A stretch of DNA of 64,000 nt from Halalkalicoccus subterraneus (GCF_003697815.1 NZ_RDQG01000006.1:78105-142104); one strand, 5' to 3'; shown: positions 8,963-17,241, counted from the stretch's first letter. A program made the numbers and translations. Notes: generated by a model not told the origin, from the letters alone.

Positions 8963-9382
8963 ATGGATCGTGATACAATGGAGACGCTAACACTCGCCGA
9001 CGCAAAGGAAATGATCGACGCAGCGGAGACCGAATCCGACGAGATCGGGGTGCCGATGTGCATCGCGGTCGTCGATGCCGGTGCGAACCTTCTTGGCTTT
9101 CACCGTGTCGACGATGCCCTGCTTGCGAGCATCTCGATCGCGCAGAACAAGGCGTACAGTTCGGTGGCAATGAAGATGCCGACGGAAGACATCGGCGAGG
9201 CCGCCCAACCCGGAGAGCCTCTCTATGGGATCGAGACCACTGACGACGGTCGCATCGTCACGTTCGGCGGCGGGTTCCCGGTCGAATCCGATGGCAGCGT
9301 GATCGGCGCGATCGGCGTCAGTGGCGGCTCGCCCGACGAGGACATGACCGTCGCGCGTGCCGGCCTCGACGCGATCAACTGA
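8963..9382 (+). CDS. GlcG/HbpS-family (DUF336) protein
   Basis: This 139-residue protein has the single-domain GlcG/HbpS fold. Members bind haem or cobalamin-related cofactors, or occur as the C-terminal domain of PduO adenosyltransferases and beside glycolate and dehydratase genes. It shows the typical start T-L-A-D-A-K-E-M-I-D-A-A, the core I-A-V-V-D-A-G-A-N-L-L-G-F-H-R-V-D-D-A, A-Q-N-K-A-Y-S-S-V, and G-A-I-G-V-S-G-G-S-P-D-E-D near the end. ATG at 8963 is used; ATG at 8978 is equally good. It lies about 0.85 kb from the end of the B12-dependent dehydratase operon, so a link to that cofactor is plausible but not shown. Confidence 0.85.
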   Translation: MDRDTMETLTLADAKEMIDAAETESDEIGVPMCIAVVDAGANLLGFHRVDDALLASISIAQNKAYSSVAMKMPTEDIGEAAQPGEPLYGIETTDDGRIVTFGGGFPVESDGSVIGAIGVSGGSPDEDMTVARAGLDAIN

Positions 9383-9474
9383 ACGTTCACCCCGGCAGTG
9401 TGCTTTCGGACTCCCTATCCGGACGGTCAGCATGCGGGGAACACAGTTATTTGATCCGGAGTGAAGAGGGGTTC

Positions 9475-9765
9475 ATGAGCGAGGATGCCTCGACGGATCC
9501 GGTGAACCCGTCGAAGGAGATGCTTCTGGAAACGATCGACCGGAACAAACGAAGAACGTGGACCGAGTACGCCGAACGGTTCCAGTTCACGCTCCGTGGC
9601 GACGAACTGGTGGAGATGACCGCGGCCGACGACGACGAGAGAACGGCTACCGTGACGCTCGCCGGAGGGCGAGCAGTGACGTGCAGTTGCTACAGTCACG
9701 CGACCGCGTTCGGGCGAACCGATTGTCGACACATGCGTGCGGTCGATGCCCACCCACGGCTCTAG
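9475..9765 (+). CDS. Small SWIM-type zinc-finger protein
   Basis: This 96-residue acidic protein has a C-terminal C-S-C-Y-S-H, a short loop, and D-C-R-H-M-R (about residues 72-90). That is the C-x-C...C-x-H arrangement of SWIM zinc fingers, which bind DNA or proteins. The rest is a short alpha/beta segment with no known motif. The start at 9475 (MSEDASTDP) is chosen because upstream codons in the frame are poorly haloarchaeal and a purine-rich gaagagggg precedes it. It ends 51 bases before the 3' end of the dehydratase operon, facing it. A stand-alone SWIM domain suggests a small regulator or adaptor. Confidence 0.7.
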   Translation: MSEDASTDPVNPSKEMLLETIDRNKRRTWTEYAERFQFTLRGDELVEMTAADDDERTATVTLAGGRAVTCSCYSHATAFGRTDCRHMRAVDAHPRL

Positions 9766-9816
9766 TCGATCGTTGCGTGGTCGCTGATCGGAAGTGTGTG
9801 CTTCCCGTACGGATAA

Positions 9817-10002
9817 TCACTGGTCGGATTCGATGCCGTCCACGATGTCTTCGACGGACGCTTCGTGACCACAGTGCGGACAGTAAAGCACGCGTCCTTC
9901 GAGCGTCTCCGTCGAGAGGTCGCTGAGACCCCAGTACGAGTCACAGTTCCCACAGTTCATATGCGCGAGCGTCTCGATGTACGCGGTGTGTTTCTCGGTC
10001 AT
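9817..10002 (-). CDS. Zinc-ribbon microprotein in the dehydratase operon
   Basis: This 61-residue protein has two Cys pairs, N-C-G-N-C (about residues 16-20) and Y-C-P-H-C-G-H (about 40-46), 22 residues apart, forming a zinc ribbon. It starts three bases after the stop of the reactivase small subunit, so it is the last gene of the dehydratase operon. No enzyme motif is present. Its placement suggests a metal-binding adaptor or a translation or stability partner of the dehydratase, but this is inference. It is not a known part of bacterial glycerol or propanediol dehydratase operons. Confidence 0.8.
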   Translation of the reverse strand: MTEKHTAYIETLAHMNCGNCDSYWGLSDLSTETLEGRVLYCPHCGHEASVEDIVDGIESDQ

Positions 10003-10005
10003 TGT

Positions 10006-10419
10006 TTACTCGCGTTCGCGGTTCTCGGAGTCCTCCTCGATCGGTTCGAGGGGCATGCGCTTTGCTAACCGCGCGGCGTTCGCCCCGACCGCTCTCGCTT
10101 GCGAGTCCGTTTCGACGCGAGCACGCTGTACCGGCTCCTCGGGTGGGAGCCGGGCGTGATGAAGCGTGTGTCTGGCGTCTCGGTCGATCCCGATCCCGAT
10201 CTTCAATCCTGACTCCGAGGCCGCTCGGAACGCCAGTTCGCGGGACGGCTCGTCGGGACTGTCTTCGTCCTCTTCCACTGCGTGTGTCCGCCACGGAACG
10301 CCCTCCTCTTCGATGCCGTGTTCGATGTACTCGAGCGTGGACGGTTCCTCGCCCACATAGCGAATGTGAATTCGCGGGACGGCCTCGTCGGCTGCCGACT
10401 GTGTTCGAGTGTCGCTCAC
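10006..10419 (-). CDS. ddrB: Diol/glycerol dehydratase reactivase, small subunit
   Basis: This 137-residue protein is the small subunit of the dehydratase-reactivating factor (DdrB/PduH/DhaG). Together with the large ATPase subunit it removes damaged cobalamin from inactivated holoenzyme so fresh adenosylcobalamin can bind. The diagnostic run is L-A-F-R-A-A-S-E-S-G-L-K-I-G-I-G-I-D, followed by L-H-H-A-R-L-P, both conserved in the family. The fold resembles the beta subunit of the dehydratase itself, which explains the swapping mechanism. Length is close to bacterial homologues (about 115-125) with a very acidic C-terminal tail, common in haloarchaea. The start is GTG. It lies 28 bases after the large reactivase gene. 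Confidence 0.9.
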   Translation of the reverse strand: MSDTRTQSAADEAVPRIHIRYVGEEPSTLEYIEHGIEEEGVPWRTHAVEEDEDSPDEPSRELAFRAASESGLKIGIGIDRDARHTLHHARLPPEEPVQRARVETDSQARAVGANAARLAKRMPLEPIEEDSENRERE

Positions 10420-10447
10420 GGACGACCTCCATGCAGTGAACCTGCGT

Positions 10448-12352
10448 TCATGAGCGACTATCCCCGACGATTTCGGTCGTTCCGACGGATTTCGCGAGCC
10501 CGTCGGGGACGGTCACGTCGAACTCCGTTCGATCCCCGACGTAGGACAGACAGAGTCCGGTCGCGACTGCGTTTCGTGGCCCGGTCGTGCTGCGGATGTT
10601 CCCGCGCCCGCAGACGATGCCGTACTCGGCGAGCGCATCCGAGATCATCTCCGGGATCTCGAAGTCCAATGCCGACCGACCGACCATCACGACAAAGGAG
10701 TGGTATCGCGTGCTCTCCGTCGGCGAGATCCGTCGGAGTGCGCGCTTGGCGTTCGTGACGAACACCTTCTCTTTGGCCTGGCGTCTGGTCCGTCGAACCG
10801 TCTCGACGGACTCGTCGAGACCGACCGGTTCCAGTGAACCGTCGTCCTTGAGGAGGACGACCCGTCCGAACGTCTCCGAATCGACCGCCTCATCGAGAAA
10901 CGTGACCGTGCCGTCCTCGTGGCGGATACTGAACAGCGTCTCCACCTTCGCGACGGGATATTTCTTGAGCCCTTCGGCGAGTTCCCGATCGACCCCGAGC
11001 TCCGAGGCGATCAGCATCGTCACCATATCGCCCGCCCCGGCCAGATGGGTCGACGTGATCTCGTTCGTCTCGTTGATGTACGCCGCATCGGTCGAGCCCC
11101 CGCCCATATCCAGAATGGCAAAGGGGACGTCCGTTCCCGGCGTCGTGAGCGACCCCAGGATCGCCATGTTCGCCTCGATACCCTGAATGGTGACCGCCGT
11201 TTCCAACCGGTCTTCGACCTCGTCGGCGATCTGTTGCATGGGAAGCTCGCTCGTTTTGACCATCGCCGCCAGCCCAACGGCGGTCTCCATGCTGTGTTCG
11301 CTCGCGACCGAACCCTCGACTTTCTGTGGGACGAGCGTATCGACCGCCATGATGTCCCGAATGTTGATCTCCGAGAGTTCCTGGCCGGTCACCTCACCCA
11401 TCTGTTCGCGCGCCCGGCTCAGCATCCCGCCGATGTTCGAGCCCCGCTCGCCCCTGATGTCCGCGATCGGCCAGTGTTCCTCGACGTGGGCCATGATCTC
11501 GTCGGCACCCTGATCGATATCAATCGACACCGAATTGCCTCCTTCACCGATGACGGTCAGCGAGCCTGCCGGGATCGTCCGCTCTTCGACGTCACCAGCC
11601 GGTGTTTTGATGACGACCGCGGATTTGTTCCCGACGAGGGCCCGCGAGACGGGGATGATCTTCTGGGTTTCCTCGGATGAGAGCTCGAACAGCGTCGCAA
11701 GACCGTAGGGGTTCGAGAGCTGGTCGATCGTCTGTCCCGAGCCGCCCGTCGCGACCTCGACGGCGGCCGGTTGCCCGCGGGGGATCTCCTCGATCTTGCC
11801 GACTTCATCGACGATGGGGATCTCCCGGTCAATGCGGTTGTTGATCAGGACCGCGTCGTCCTTCTGGACGATCGCTCCCTGAATGTCGATCCCCTGCTCG
11901 ACCCACTCGTTGATCGTCCCTGCGGCGTCCGCGAAGTCGACTGTCGCCGGCACGACGACGATGACCGACGGTTCGTCCGTGAGTGTGTCGCGATCCGTGG
12001 TTATCTCCACGACCGTCCCGGTTCCGAGCCCGGCTCCGCCCGGTGTCGATGGATCGTGGCCGATCATCGTCGATTCCGTGATCACGGTCTCGGTAATCGT
12101 CTCCATCGCGACGTCCCCGATAACCGGTGCGGCTTCGTTGAGGAGGATCCGGTCGATCTCGTCGACCGAAATGCCTGCCGTCTCGGCCGCCCGTTCGAGG
12201 GCATTTACGACCCCCGGAACGTTCTTTACGGTCCCTTTCAGCCCGGTTGTTCGAAAGAGGCTGGTCGCGACGAACTCGTAGCCGTCGTTGTTCCGAACCA
12301 GTGCGACCTCGGTGCTCGAATTGCCAATATCTACGCCTGCGATATACTCCAT
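10448..12352 (-). CDS. ddrA: Diol/glycerol dehydratase reactivase, large ATPase subunit
   Basis: This 634-residue protein is the ATPase subunit of the reactivating factor (DdrA/PduG/DhaF). It binds dehydratase inactivated by glycerol or oxygen, and ATP hydrolysis drives exchange of the damaged cofactor. The actin/Hsp70-like nucleotide site is visible as G-V-D8-I-G-N-S-S-T-E15 at the N-terminus and L-D415-M-G-G-G-S-T-D422 in the second half. The length is close to the 600-610 residues of bacterial homologues. It lies 80 bases after the small catalytic subunit, in the same order as in bacterial operons. There is no frameshift or gap, so it appears functional. Confidence 0.95.
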   Translation of the reverse strand: MEYIAGVDIGNSSTEVALVRNNDGYEFVATSLFRTTGLKGTVKNVPGVVNALERAAETAGISVDEIDRILLNEAAPVIGDVAMETITETVITESTMIGHDPSTPGGAGLGTGTVVEITTDRDTLTDEPSVIVVVPATVDFADAAGTINEWVEQGIDIQGAIVQKDDAVLINNRIDREIPIVDEVGKIEEIPRGQPAAVEVATGGSGQTIDQLSNPYGLATLFELSSEETQKIIPVSRALVGNKSAVVIKTPAGDVEERTIPAGSLTVIGEGGNSVSIDIDQGADEIMAHVEEHWPIADIRGERGSNIGGMLSRAREQMGEVTGQELSEINIRDIMAVDTLVPQKVEGSVASEHSMETAVGLAAMVKTSELPMQQIADEVEDRLETAVTIQGIEANMAILGSLTTPGTDVPFAILDMGGGSTDAAYINETNEITSTHLAGAGDMVTMLIASELGVDRELAEGLKKYPVAKVETLFSIRHEDGTVTFLDEAVDSETFGRVVLLKDDGSLEPVGLDESVETVRRTRRQAKEKVFVTNAKRALRRISPTESTRYHSFVVMVGRSALDFEIPEMISDALAEYGIVCGRGNIRSTTGPRNAVATGLCLSYVGDRTEFDVTVPDGLAKSVGTTEIVGDSRS

Positions 12353-12432
12353 GTTCTCTCTGATTAGGTCCCGGTCGTGCTCCGCCCTGATAATTCGTTC
12401 CCGTCCCTGTGCGCCGTCGATCGCGGTCGGGT

Positions 12433-12837
12433 TCAGACGACGCCGCGCTTTTCGTACACCTCGATCGCCTCTCGAACCAGCGCGGCGTTGATCTGGGCGT
12501 CGTACTCGGTTTCGAGTTCGTCGGCCATCCCTTCGAGCGTCTCCTTGTCCGCCCCACTGGGTCGCAGTGCGTTGTAGATCTCGAGAATCCGCTCGTCGGG
12601 AATCGCCGTCAGCTCGGCCGCTCGGCGGAAGTTTTCCGCGAGCTGTGGCCGTCCTTCCTGTTCGGCTACTTGTGCTTGCTTTTCGAGGGTGTCCGGTGAA
12701 ATCGCGATGTCGTCGCCGTCGATATCGCCGTCGACGACCGCATCGAGCGTGATCTCCGAAAGCGCCGTTCCGTTCGGCGTTTCGACCTGTTCCGGGTTGT
12801 CGGACAGCGGGTATTCGATCTCGTCTGAGTTGCTCAT
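12433..12837 (-). CDS. pduE: Coenzyme B12-dependent glycerol/diol dehydratase, small (gamma) subunit
   Basis: This 134-residue subunit completes the alpha2beta2gamma2 dehydratase. Family features are the segment R-P-Q-L-A-E-N-F-R-R-A-A-E-L-T-A-I-P-D-E and the run Y-N-A-L-R-P-S-G, which contact the large-subunit barrel. The length fits glycerol dehydratase gamma subunits (about 141), not the longer PduE (about 173) that carries a microcompartment-targeting N-terminal extension. The first 40 residues are acidic and probably flexible. It starts nine bases after the medium subunit stop. Confidence 0.92.
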   Translation of the reverse strand: MSNSDEIEYPLSDNPEQVETPNGTALSEITLDAVVDGDIDGDDIAISPDTLEKQAQVAEQEGRPQLAENFRRAAELTAIPDERILEIYNALRPSGADKETLEGMADELETEYDAQINAALVREAIEVYEKRGVV

Positions 12838-12846
12838 TGGTGGTAG

Positions 12847-13419
12847 TTAGTTGAAGTCGACGTCTATTTCGATCTGGCCGCGCTCCTCATCGAGACACTG
12901 CGTCTCTTTGATGTGCCAGATCGCGGCCATCGCCTGGAACTTCGGTCGCGTCATCGGGTCGTTTTCGACTGTTACCGGTGCGGGGCTCTCCCCTTTCGCG
13001 TACCGGGCGGCGTTTCGCCCGATCGCACGGAACGTTTCGGGGACCAGTAGCGGCCCTTGGGGAAACAGCTCCAGGTTGTCGAGCTGCAACAGATCCTCCT
13101 GGTGGATGAGCGTGGTCCCTCTCGATTGTATCGCAATACTGATTCCCGACCCGCTGAGATTCGAGGAGACGAGTCCCATCCGCCCCAGATCGACGGTGTC
13201 GTAGACCCGGACGACGCGCATCGAGGCGCCTTCCTCTTCGATCCCGGCCATCACTTCGCGAATGATCTCCGCGTGGGAGACGCCCGAAAGCGTTTCCGTA
13301 CTGATCTCGCCAAAGCCCGGGCTCAGGGCGATGACGACCTCGTCGGGGGCCGTCCCCTTCTCGGCCGGGCCGGTGTCCTCGAATGTGACCGTTCGTTCTC
13401 GCTGTGTCGCTTGACTCAT
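12847..13419 (-). CDS. pduD: Coenzyme B12-dependent glycerol/diol dehydratase, medium (beta) subunit
   Basis: This 190-residue subunit, together with the large subunit, holds the cobalamin. Conserved stretches include V-V-I-A-L-S-P-G-F-G, A-S-M-R-V-V-R-V-Y-D-T-V-D-L, and G-S-G-I-S-I-A-I-Q-S-R-G-T-T-L-I-H, which line the lower side of the corrin ring. The length agrees with soluble glycerol dehydratase beta (about 194) and is shorter than PduD (about 224), whose N-terminal extension targets it to a microcompartment. That extension is absent, which fits the lack of shell genes nearby. It sits 90 bases after the large subunit gene. Confidence 0.93.
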   Translation of the reverse strand: MSQATQRERTVTFEDTGPAEKGTAPDEVVIALSPGFGEISTETLSGVSHAEIIREVMAGIEEEGASMRVVRVYDTVDLGRMGLVSSNLSGSGISIAIQSRGTTLIHQEDLLQLDNLELFPQGPLLVPETFRAIGRNAARYAKGESPAPVTVENDPMTRPKFQAMAAIWHIKETQCLDEERGQIEIDVDFN

Positions 13420-13509
13420 GGTATTGACTGTCCTCCGTTTCGTCCTCGCGCTCGTTCGTGCTCGGCTACCGGTTCCCGACGCTCGCCGTGGAGAGTGCTA
13501 GGAGCCATG

Positions 13510-15231
13510 TTAGACGTCCTTTGGATCGACGGCGTGTCGGTAGTTCTTGATCTCCTCCCAGCGCTCCTCGCTCATCCGGTAGCCGGTTCCGGGGCCCTCG
13601 TAGTCGTTCGGGTTATTCACCGCGCTCACGACGTTGAACTCCTCGTCGAGGATCGCCGACGTATGGAGGTAATCGCCAGAGACGCGCGATTTGAGCACGC
13701 CGAGAATGTTCTCCGCGATCTCCTCGAACCCGCGCTCGACCAGGATGGTGACGATATCGGCGCCGGTGACTTCGCGCTCCATCATCTCCTGTGCGGCGTC
13801 GATGTCCTGTGCCTGGTTCCGATCCGGCATGTCGTCGCTGCCGTCGGCGTACGTCGCAGCCTCGACCTCCTCGTCGGTGATCGGCGGGAAGCCCAGTTCC
13901 TCGAAGACCGCCTGGAGGGCTTTGACCGCCCGGTTGCGATACTTGATGACCTCCTCCTCTTCGACGTCTTTGGTCCCGCCGTCGACCTTGAAGTCCCGTT
14001 GTATGAGGTTGTAGTCGTCGAAATCCGACGAATCGAACGTCGAGCCGGCGAACATGTCGTCGTAGTTCGGTACGGCGCTGTACCCCGAGAAGATGAAGTC
14101 GGTCCCGGGGAACATCTGGGGGATCATGTGGGCCGTCCGGCGCGTCTCCGAGTGCGTAAACGTCTGGTCGTTCCCGGAGGCCATCTCCAAGTCGACCATC
14201 CCAGCGATGAGGTTCTCCGCGAGGATACACCGCAGCCCGGAGGGAACCGCCGCCGGGATCGCGACGGTGCTGATCGATCCGTTCTGGAGCCCTTGGACGC
14301 CACAGCCCTTCGTCACCAGCACGCATTTCGTCTCCAGATACAGCATGGATTTGCCCTCCGCTTGGCCCATGTTCACCTCGGAGCCCGATCCCGAGGTGAA
14401 TCGCATCTTCACCCCTCGCGAGGCGTAGCCGGAGGCGAGAAACGCCTTCGAGTACGGGGTGTCGTCGCCGTCTTTGAACACGTCCTCGGTGCCGTACACG
14501 GAGACCGTCTCGGCGTAACTGGTCATCCCGCGCATTCCCAGTTCGAGTTCGGTCGCCTCCTCAACGGCACACTGCGTCAGAACGCCGCCCCTGCCACATT
14601 GGGTCCCGATCAACAGCGAGAGCGCGTTGAACGGTGCGATGCGTGTGATCCCGACCGTCGTCTCGGCTTCGTCGAATCCCCGAAGGGCGGATTCGGCCGC
14701 ATCGGCCACCAGCTGTGCGGGATGATCCTTTACGCTCGTGACGTGACACTGGTTTCCAGGGTTTTTGCGAGTGCGCACCTTCTGGAGCGCCATCATCATC
14801 TCCACCGTGTTCATCTGGTTGACGACCTCGGTGAGCTTCGCCGGCGTCATCCCGGTCGCGAGCCGCTTGATCTCCTCGCGCGGGACGTTGATGTCCGCAA
14901 GCATATGTGCGAACTCCACCGAGTCGAGCTCGAGTGCCTCGTCGGCTACCTCCGGATCGATCGCGTAGTCCGCGATGAACTGGTCGACGAAATCGAACTC
15001 TTCGCGCTCGATGCCGTCCATCTCGACGATCGTTCCGTCCTCAACCGTTATCGAGGGATCCGGATCGTCAGGAGATTCCATCGCGACGAACCCGACCTCC
15101 GGCCACTCCTCGACGATTCCGTCTTTGTTGACGGGTCGGTTATCGAGGGTCTCGAACCGCTTGGACCGCTTCCGTTCGACATTGTCGGTCGCTTGCGACG
15201 CGTCCTCGGAGTTTGGTTCCTTGTTAGCCAT
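13510..15231 (-). CDS. pduC: Coenzyme B12-dependent glycerol/diol dehydratase, large (catalytic) subunit
   Basis: This 573-residue TIM-barrel subunit converts glycerol to 3-hydroxypropanal or 1,2-diols to aldehydes by a radical mechanism with adenosylcobalamin. The residues known from the Klebsiella oxytoca diol dehydratase structure all occur with a constant shift of 20: Gln161, His163 (NQCHV), Glu190 (AETTV), Glu241 (YAETV), Gln316 (GLQNG), Asp355 (GNDQT) and Ser382 (FSGYS), matching Gln141, His143, Glu170, Glu221, Gln296, Asp335 and Ser362. This leaves no doubt about family and supports activity. Substrate preference between glycerol and propanediol cannot be read off. The first 20 residues are an acidic haloarchaeal extension. 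It is the first gene of a six-gene operon. Confidence 0.97.
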   Translation of the reverse strand: MANKEPNSEDASQATDNVERKRSKRFETLDNRPVNKDGIVEEWPEVGFVAMESPDDPDPSITVEDGTIVEMDGIEREEFDFVDQFIADYAIDPEVADEALELDSVEFAHMLADINVPREEIKRLATGMTPAKLTEVVNQMNTVEMMMALQKVRTRKNPGNQCHVTSVKDHPAQLVADAAESALRGFDEAETTVGITRIAPFNALSLLIGTQCGRGGVLTQCAVEEATELELGMRGMTSYAETVSVYGTEDVFKDGDDTPYSKAFLASGYASRGVKMRFTSGSGSEVNMGQAEGKSMLYLETKCVLVTKGCGVQGLQNGSISTVAIPAAVPSGLRCILAENLIAGMVDLEMASGNDQTFTHSETRRTAHMIPQMFPGTDFIFSGYSAVPNYDDMFAGSTFDSSDFDDYNLIQRDFKVDGGTKDVEEEEVIKYRNRAVKALQAVFEELGFPPITDEEVEAATYADGSDDMPDRNQAQDIDAAQEMMEREVTGADIVTILVERGFEEIAENILGVLKSRVSGDYLHTSAILDEEFNVVSAVNNPNDYEGPGTGYRMSEERWEEIKNYRHAVDPKDV

Positions 15232-15627
15232 TACCGATTCACTGCTTGGCGTCCACCGTAATAGGTTTACTTATATTCAAAATTATAGGCGATGATACTG
15301 CCTATCCAACCAACAAATTTGGCTGCTAGACGCTAGAAACACACATTTGGTTGCAGTAGGACAACTGTACTTTCATCGGTTCGCTGAAAACATTACCTCA
15401 CTACTATCTCAGTTTATCCGTACGGGCACGCTCCCTCTGTGGCCGATGACTCCCCTGTGGCTCGTGGGTTCTACAAACCGAATCGGTCACTACTAACGAT
15501 TCTGGCTCTGGGACTCCGTTTTCATCCTTCACTCCACTTGATCGACCGACCCCTCGATCGGATCGTCCGTTATCCGTGTCGGTTCACTTCGGACTACTCG
15601 ACTCGGTGACGGACTGATGACAGTCGT
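15232..15627 (-). promoter_or_regulatory. Regulatory region of the dehydratase operon
   Basis: No gene is seen in these 396 bases. On the minus strand a TATA-like tataagtaaa (15267-15276) lies about 36-45 bases before the pduC ATG. Immediately upstream is an inverted repeat ATAGGC-N9-GCCTAT (15285-15305). Further out are two imperfect direct repeats, aaatttggctgc (15315-15326) and acatttggttgc (15343-15354), matching at 10 of 12 bases with a 28-base shift, and a tandem gctagac/gctagaa between them. This clustering suggests regulated, probably substrate-controlled, transcription. The regulator is not in the window. Confidence 0.45.
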
Positions 15628-16704
15628 TCACGCTGTCGAATCGTCCGCGGCCTCATCGAGTGGGTCCTCGAGTTCGCCGACGACGGCTTCCATCGCGTCC
15701 GTGGCGGTCACCAGTCCGACGAGATCATCCTCCTCGGAGCGAACGAGTGCGAGCTCCTGGTGTTCCTCCTGGAATCGATCGATGACGTCGCTGACGGTCG
15801 TCTCTTCGGAGACGGTCAACGGTGGCGCAGCGATATCCTCGATGGTCTTCTCTCCCGCTTGGAGGGCATCGATCTCGTCGAGGACCGCCGAAACGTAGAC
15901 GATCCCGCGGAAGTCGTCGGGATCCTCACCGATCAGCGGATACCGATTGTGCAGCGACCCCGAGAGCCGTTCGAGGTTCTCCGAGAGGGGCAGGTCCGTC
16001 GAGAGGAACACGATCTCCTCCCGGTCGACCATGATGTCGCTGACGGTCATCCGCCCGACTGCGAGCGCACCGAGGACCTCCTCGTAGCGTTCGTCGTCGA
16101 GGTTGCCCTCCGCGAGCAGCCTCTCCATTCGATGGCGGAGATCGGCCCGGCTCTCGATGACGTCCTGTTCGGTTTCGAGCCACGCGCCGGTCATCTCGAC
16201 CCCGAACAGTCCGAGCGTCCCCTTCGCGACCCAGTCGCCAAAGCGGATCAGCGGGGCGATCGAGCGCGCGAACCAGTACAGCGGGCGCGCGCCGTATCGA
16301 CAGACCTGTCGCGAGCGCTCGACGCCCAGATACGTTGGGGTCTGCTCGCCGTGGGTCAGATGGATCATGTTGATGATAAAGAACGCGAGCAGCGAGGCGG
16401 CCCCGACCGAGGCAAGCGTGGTGTTCGCGAAGATCGGCTCCAGCAGTGCCGCCAGCCCGGGTTCTGCGATGATCCCCAGCGCAATACTGGTGCCCGAAAT
16501 CCAGATCTGACAGGTCGTCAGGTACAGTTCGAGGTCGTCGGTCATGTCCCAGGCCCGTTGGAGTGCTGGGTCACCTCCGACGAACTCCTCTTCGGTGAAC
16601 TGGCGTGCGCGGGTCAGCCCGAACTCGGTGGCGACGAAGAATGCGTTCGCGACGATGAGGAGCGCACCGGCGAGGAGTCTAGCAGCGATCTCTAGAGTAA
16701 CCAT
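15628..16704 (-). CDS. CNNM/CorC-type membrane protein with CBS pair
   Basis: This 358-residue protein has an N-terminal CNNM (DUF21) membrane domain of three to four spans (about residues 1-150) and a CBS pair (about 200-325). Such proteins move or sense Mg2+ and resemble archaeal CorB/CNNM transporters, where the CBS pair binds Mg-ATP. Visible hallmarks are V-A-N-A-F-F-V-A-T-E-F-G-L-T-R-A-R at the start and G-E-Q-T-P-T-Y-L-G in the membrane domain, near the conserved acidic loop; the usual G-E-x-x-P-K motif has Thr for Lys. The CBS region contains V-S-D-I-M-V-D-R and R-Y-P-L-I-G. No C-terminal CorC_HlyC domain is present. Transport is inferred from the family. Confidence 0.85.
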   Translation of the reverse strand: MVTLEIAARLLAGALLIVANAFFVATEFGLTRARQFTEEEFVGGDPALQRAWDMTDDLELYLTTCQIWISGTSIALGIIAEPGLAALLEPIFANTTLASVGAASLLAFFIINMIHLTHGEQTPTYLGVERSRQVCRYGARPLYWFARSIAPLIRFGDWVAKGTLGLFGVEMTGAWLETEQDVIESRADLRHRMERLLAEGNLDDERYEEVLGALAVGRMTVSDIMVDREEIVFLSTDLPLSENLERLSGSLHNRYPLIGEDPDDFRGIVYVSAVLDEIDALQAGEKTIEDIAAPPLTVSEETTVSDVIDRFQEEHQELALVRSEEDDLVGLVTATDAMEAVVGELEDPLDEAADDSTA

Positions 16705-16827
16705 TCGATCGGATCGTGACGACCGAGACTCAAAGGGAATTCGATGAACAGGGAGTACCCGCGGATACTGCCCGTTTCGTAGGGATCCCGTATCCGGTCT
16801 TACCCGAGGGTGGCTGTCGGGACGGAC

Positions 16828-17241
16828 TCAGATCACGAGGACAGGGGTATCGGTGAGGCGGATCACGCGATCGGTGACACTGCCCAGTAACGTCTCCTTG
16901 AGACGGCTGCGATCACGCTTTCGCATGACGATCACGTCGATGTCGTGGGTCTCGTCGTACTCGAGGATCGCCTCGTCCGGAACGCCCTGGATGGTCTCCG
17001 TTTCGACCGTGATCGCGCGCTCGCGTGCGGCCTCGGCGAACCGCTCGACCGCCTTCGTCGCTTCGCTTTCCAACGTATCGACCACCTCGCCGCCGAGGTT
17101 CGTCACGCTGTCGCGGTTGGTGTCGGCGACCGACAGGATCGTGATCGTCGCTCCGTGCTGTGCTGCGAGCTCGTAGATTGGCTCGTATCGTTCGTCGGGC
17201 GTCGCGTCGGTCGAGACGGGCAACAACACGTGATCATACAT
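16828..17241 (-). CDS. Universal stress protein (UspA family)
   Basis: This 137-residue protein has the complete UspA fold. It begins Y-D-H-V-L-L-P-V-S-T-D, where V-S-T-D takes the place of the usual V-D-G-S, and contains I-D-V-I-V-M-R-K-R-D-R-S followed by L-L-G-S-V-T-D-R-V-I. This last part is the G-x2-G-x9-G-S/T-like nucleotide loop in degenerate form, so ATP binding is possible but uncertain. Function is a small cytosolic stress-response factor. It is separated by 123 bases from the CNNM gene and may be independent. Confidence 0.9.
   Translation of the reverse strand: MYDHVLLPVSTDATPDERYEPIYELAAQHGATITILSVADTNRDSVTNLGGEVVDTLESEATKAVERFAEAARERAITVETETIQGVPDEAILEYDETHDIDVIVMRKRDRSRLKETLLGSVTDRVIRLTDTPVLVI

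Noticed and set aside
13057..15261. Plus-strand open frame of 734 codons across the dehydratase genes
   Set aside because: It lies antisense to the pduC and pduD genes, which have conserved active-site residues. The long frame comes from the strong third-position GC bias, and the peptide is not acidic or family-like.
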